Assembly (NCBI GenBank): GCA_003230535.1
Contig: QIEW01000077.1
Location: forward strand, 1 to 7,256
Source of the DNA: a bacterium
Lineage (GTDB): Bacteria > SZUA-182 > SZUA-191
Reading direction: 5' to 3'
DNA: 7,256 nt
A program made the position numbers and the translations under genes. The notes under the pieces are model-generated. The model saw only the letters and a program-made list of their open reading frames with translations, had not been told where the DNA came from and searched no databases. Positions 5,442 to 7,256 of this stretch are shown piece after piece (positions within the stretch are counted from its first letter, which is position 1; each line of letters begins with the position of its first letter).

Positions 5442-6653
5442 TTAGCCGTTTGATGGTAACTTAGTTTTAAGTATCAGCTCCAGCCTATCCAGGATGGCGG
5501 CGGCTACTTCTGTTTTCGGTAGCAGCGGCAACTCCTCCACGGTTCCCTTCCGGTCAATTATAGTGACCTGGTTGGTATCAACCTCAGGCCCGACCCCAAG
5601 CTGAGAGATGTCATTGGCCACTATCAGGTCCAAATTTTTGGATTTAAGCTTGGCGGCGGCATTCTCCGCCAGGTTTTCGACCTCGGCCGCAAACCCCACC
5701 ACTATCAGCTTACCTTTATCCCGTCCCACCTCCGCCAATATATCCACCGTGGAGGTGAGCTCGATTTGCAGGCGGGCATCTTTGCGCCGTAATTTACCTT
5801 TGGCGGGATTAGCGGCTGTGTAATCGGCCACCGCCGCCGCCATAATCAAGGCGTCCGCTCTTTGCCGTTCCGCTAATACCGCCTGCCGCATCTGTGCTGC
5901 TGTTTCTACTCTGATAAACCTCACTCCAGGGGGGATAGGTTCCCCCGAAGATCCGGAGATGAGCGTGACGGCAGCTCCCCGGGCGGCGGCTTCCCCGGCA
6001 AGTGCATACCCCATCTTGCCTGAGGAACGGTTGGAGATGAACCGCATGTGGTCTATGGGCTCCCGCGTTGGACCGGCTGTAACCAGTATCCGCCTCCCCG
6101 TCAGGCTCCCTCCCTGAGTAAGACGCGCCACTACACGTCCTACGATTTCCTCCACGGAAGCCAGCCGCCCTTGACCCTCTCCTCCACAGGCCAGCTCTCC
6201 TGCTTCCGGCAAAACAAACCATATTCCTCTCTTATGGAGAAGTCTTATGTTTTCCTGCACCACCGTATTTCTATACATTTGGTCATTCATGGCCGGGGCG
6301 ATAATTAGCGGTGCAGAGACAGCCAGATAAAAGGTGGACAAAAAATCATCGGCGATGCCATAAGTAAATTTTCCCAAAATATTAGCCGTAGCCGGAGCTA
6401 CCAGGAGCAGGTCCGTATCCTGAGCCAGGTTCACATGCCGAGGGTAAGTCCTCGGTTCCCCGAACAGATCGGTAATCACTCCCCTGCCGGATAAGACCTC
6501 GAAGGTCAGCGGGGAGACGAACTCCCGGGCATGCCTGGTCAGCACCACCGTCACGTCTGCCGAGAGCTTAACCAACTCCCGCAGTATCAGCACAGCCTTA
6601 TAGGCGGCGATACTCCCCGTTACTCCTAAAGTAATATTTTTACCAGTAAGCAT
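5442..6653 (-). CDS. coaBC: Bifunctional CoA biosynthesis protein CoaBC
   Basis: A 403-residue cytoplasmic flavoprotein with two activities in CoA synthesis. The C-terminal domain ligates cysteine to 4'-phosphopantothenate (CTP-dependent, EC 6.3.2.5); the N-terminal domain then decarboxylates the product to 4'-phosphopantetheine (EC 4.1.1.36). CoaC features: LGVTGSIAAYKAV (9-21), active-site His73 in PRHVNLA, the substrate motif PAMN (120-123) and the catalytic cysteine Cys156 in ACGGEGQGR. CoaB features: ILVTAGPTREPID (189-201), FISNRSSGKMG (205-215), the AAAVADY motif (272-278), Lys288 in GKLRRKD, and LDLIVANDI (341-349). It is full length with all key residues present. The start MLTGKNITLG is the usual position; no Shine-Dalgarno is visible before it. 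It lies 52 bp after hepT and is followed by terminator-like repeats, so it may be read from the toxin-antitoxin promoter. Confidence 0.96.
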   Translation of the reverse strand: MLTGKNITLGVTGSIAAYKAVLILRELVKLSADVTVVLTRHAREFVSPLTFEVLSGRGVITDLFGEPRTYPRHVNLAQDTDLLLVAPATANILGKFTYGIADDFLSTFYLAVSAPLIIAPAMNDQMYRNTVVQENIRLLHKRGIWFVLPEAGELACGGEGQGRLASVEEIVGRVVARLTQGGSLTGRRILVTAGPTREPIDHMRFISNRSSGKMGYALAGEAAARGAAVTLISGSSGEPIPPGVRFIRVETAAQMRQAVLAERQRADALIMAAAVADYTAANPAKGKLRRKDARLQIELTSTVDILAEVGRDKGKLIVVGFAAEVENLAENAAAKLKSKNLDLIVANDISQLGVGPEVDTNQVTIIDRKGTVEELPLLPKTEVAAAILDRLELILKTKLPSNG

Positions 6654-6705
6654 AGGTTATTAGTTGTTTTTCTAAGTGATAACTAAAATGGGAGAATTCC
6701 ATACC

Positions 6706-7050
6706 TCATATTTCTTGTTCTAAAACCTTGCCGATTTTATCTTTCAGTCCAGGTAAAGAATATTTGATGGTTTTCCATAAAATTTCATTATCTACCCCAA
6801 AATACTCATGTATCAACTTATCTCTCATTCCTCCCATCTTCTTCCATGGGACAGAAGGGTTCTTATCTCTAATGGAATTCGGAATTTTCTTTGCCGCTTC
6901 CCCCATTACTTCAATGCTTCTTATCACTGCGTTTATGGTCTTTTTATCCTGGATAATGTCTTCAAAGGTCATCCCTGCCGTAAAAGACTCTATATCATTT
7001 ATGGAATCAATAATATCTTGAAGATAGTCCCTATAATCCCGTCTCTTCAT
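6706..7050 (-). CDS. hepT: HEPN-domain toxin (HepT-like, DUF86)
   Basis: A 114-residue all-helical protein of the HEPN/DUF86 family, of normal length. It carries the RX4HXY catalytic motif of HepT ribonucleases, RDKLIHEY, with Arg76, His81 and Tyr83 visible. The N-terminus RRDYRDYLQDIIDSINDIESF and the segment IRSIEVMGEAAKKIP are also typical of the family. HepT proteins cut RNA and are held in check by an MNT nucleotidyltransferase that adds AMP to the motif tyrosine; Tyr83 would be the target here. The ATG at 7050 overlaps the mntA stop by ATGA, indicating translational coupling, and GGAAGAGG lies about ten bases upstream as a possible ribosome site. The catalytic residues are intact, so it is probably active. 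Confidence 0.92.
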   Translation of the reverse strand: MKRRDYRDYLQDIIDSINDIESFTAGMTFEDIIQDKKTINAVIRSIEVMGEAAKKIPNSIRDKNPSVPWKKMGGMRDKLIHEYFGVDNEILWKTIKYSLPGLKDKIGKVLEQEI

Positions 7051-7256
7051 AGATAAACTGCCTCTTCCAAAATATGCTTTCCAATGTATGGTTTTAACGC
7101 CTTTTTAGATACCAGGTCAATTTTTTCCCCGAGCAAATTCCCCAGATATTCTTCCAGATCCAAAAAATCAAAAAAACTAATTGGTTCGCAAAATCCAACC
7201 AGAATATCAATATCGCTCTTTGTTCTTTGTTCGCCTCTGGCAAAAGAGCCGAAAAT
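7047..7256 (-). CDS. mntA: MNT nucleotidyltransferase antitoxin, N-terminus cut off
   Basis: The last 69 codons and TGA stop of a minimal nucleotidyltransferase; its start lies beyond the window, probably some 25-35 codons away given that the family is about 100 residues. The frame is open to the window edge and begins IFGSFARGEQRTKSDIDILV, containing the complete GSX10DXD active-site motif (Gly, Ser, then Asp-Ile-Asp). GEKIDLVSKKALKPYIG near the end is also typical. In the known HepT/MntA system this enzyme neutralises the toxin by adding AMP units to the tyrosine of its RX4HXY motif. Gene order (antitoxin first) and the 4-base overlap with hepT match known pairs. Confidence 0.9.
   Translation of the reverse strand: MFGSFARGEQRTKSDIDILVGFCEPISFFDFLDLEEYLGNLLGEKIDLVSKKALKPYIGKHILEEAVYL

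Noticed and set aside
5809-6222. 137-codon minus-strand frame inside coaBC
   Set aside because: It is an alternative frame of the coaBC gene, with low-complexity Gly/Arg/Ser composition.

Overview
The window looks like chromosomal DNA of a Gram-negative bacterium. The first gene encodes an outer-membrane beta-barrel-type protein. The gaps between genes carry small inverted-repeat elements of a kind I associate with Desulfobacterota (Deltaproteobacteria) and some uncultured phyla. That placement is from memory and is weak; the sequence itself only supports a Gram-negative bacterium with moderate GC and many intergenic repeats.

Layout: a 5'-truncated beta-barrel gene runs on the + strand (1-915). 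Everything else is on the - strand and, read in its own direction (right to left), is: the 3' part of an MNT nucleotidyltransferase antitoxin (mntA), its HEPN toxin partner (hepT) with a 4-base stop/start overlap, coaBC (CoA biosynthesis), a repeat-filled gap with a terminator-like structure, bioC (biotin synthesis), otsB (trehalose-6-phosphate phosphatase), a second repeat-filled gap, a 231-residue DUF5752-like protein, and a TreT-type trehalose glycosyltransferase. The barrel gene and treT converge on a gap holding a 162-bp MITE-like element.

Functionally there are three blocks. The trehalose block (otsB, DUF5752-like gene, treT) contains the second enzyme of the OtsA/OtsB route beside a one-step trehalose synthase homologue, with no otsA in view. 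The cofactor block holds coaBC and bioC, separated by a probable transcription end. The third block is a HEPN/MNT toxin-antitoxin pair 52 bp upstream of coaBC.

I saw no CRISPR array, tRNA, rRNA or transposase. The most unusual observations are the tandem internal duplication in the DUF5752-like protein, the TreT plus OtsB pairing, and the intergenic repeats: a MITE with a possible target duplication, a 45-bp direct repeat bracketing two perfect hairpins, and three hairpins sharing TTTCGG/CCGAAA arms. I found no convincing new defence or mobile system; the hepT/mntA pair is a known type.
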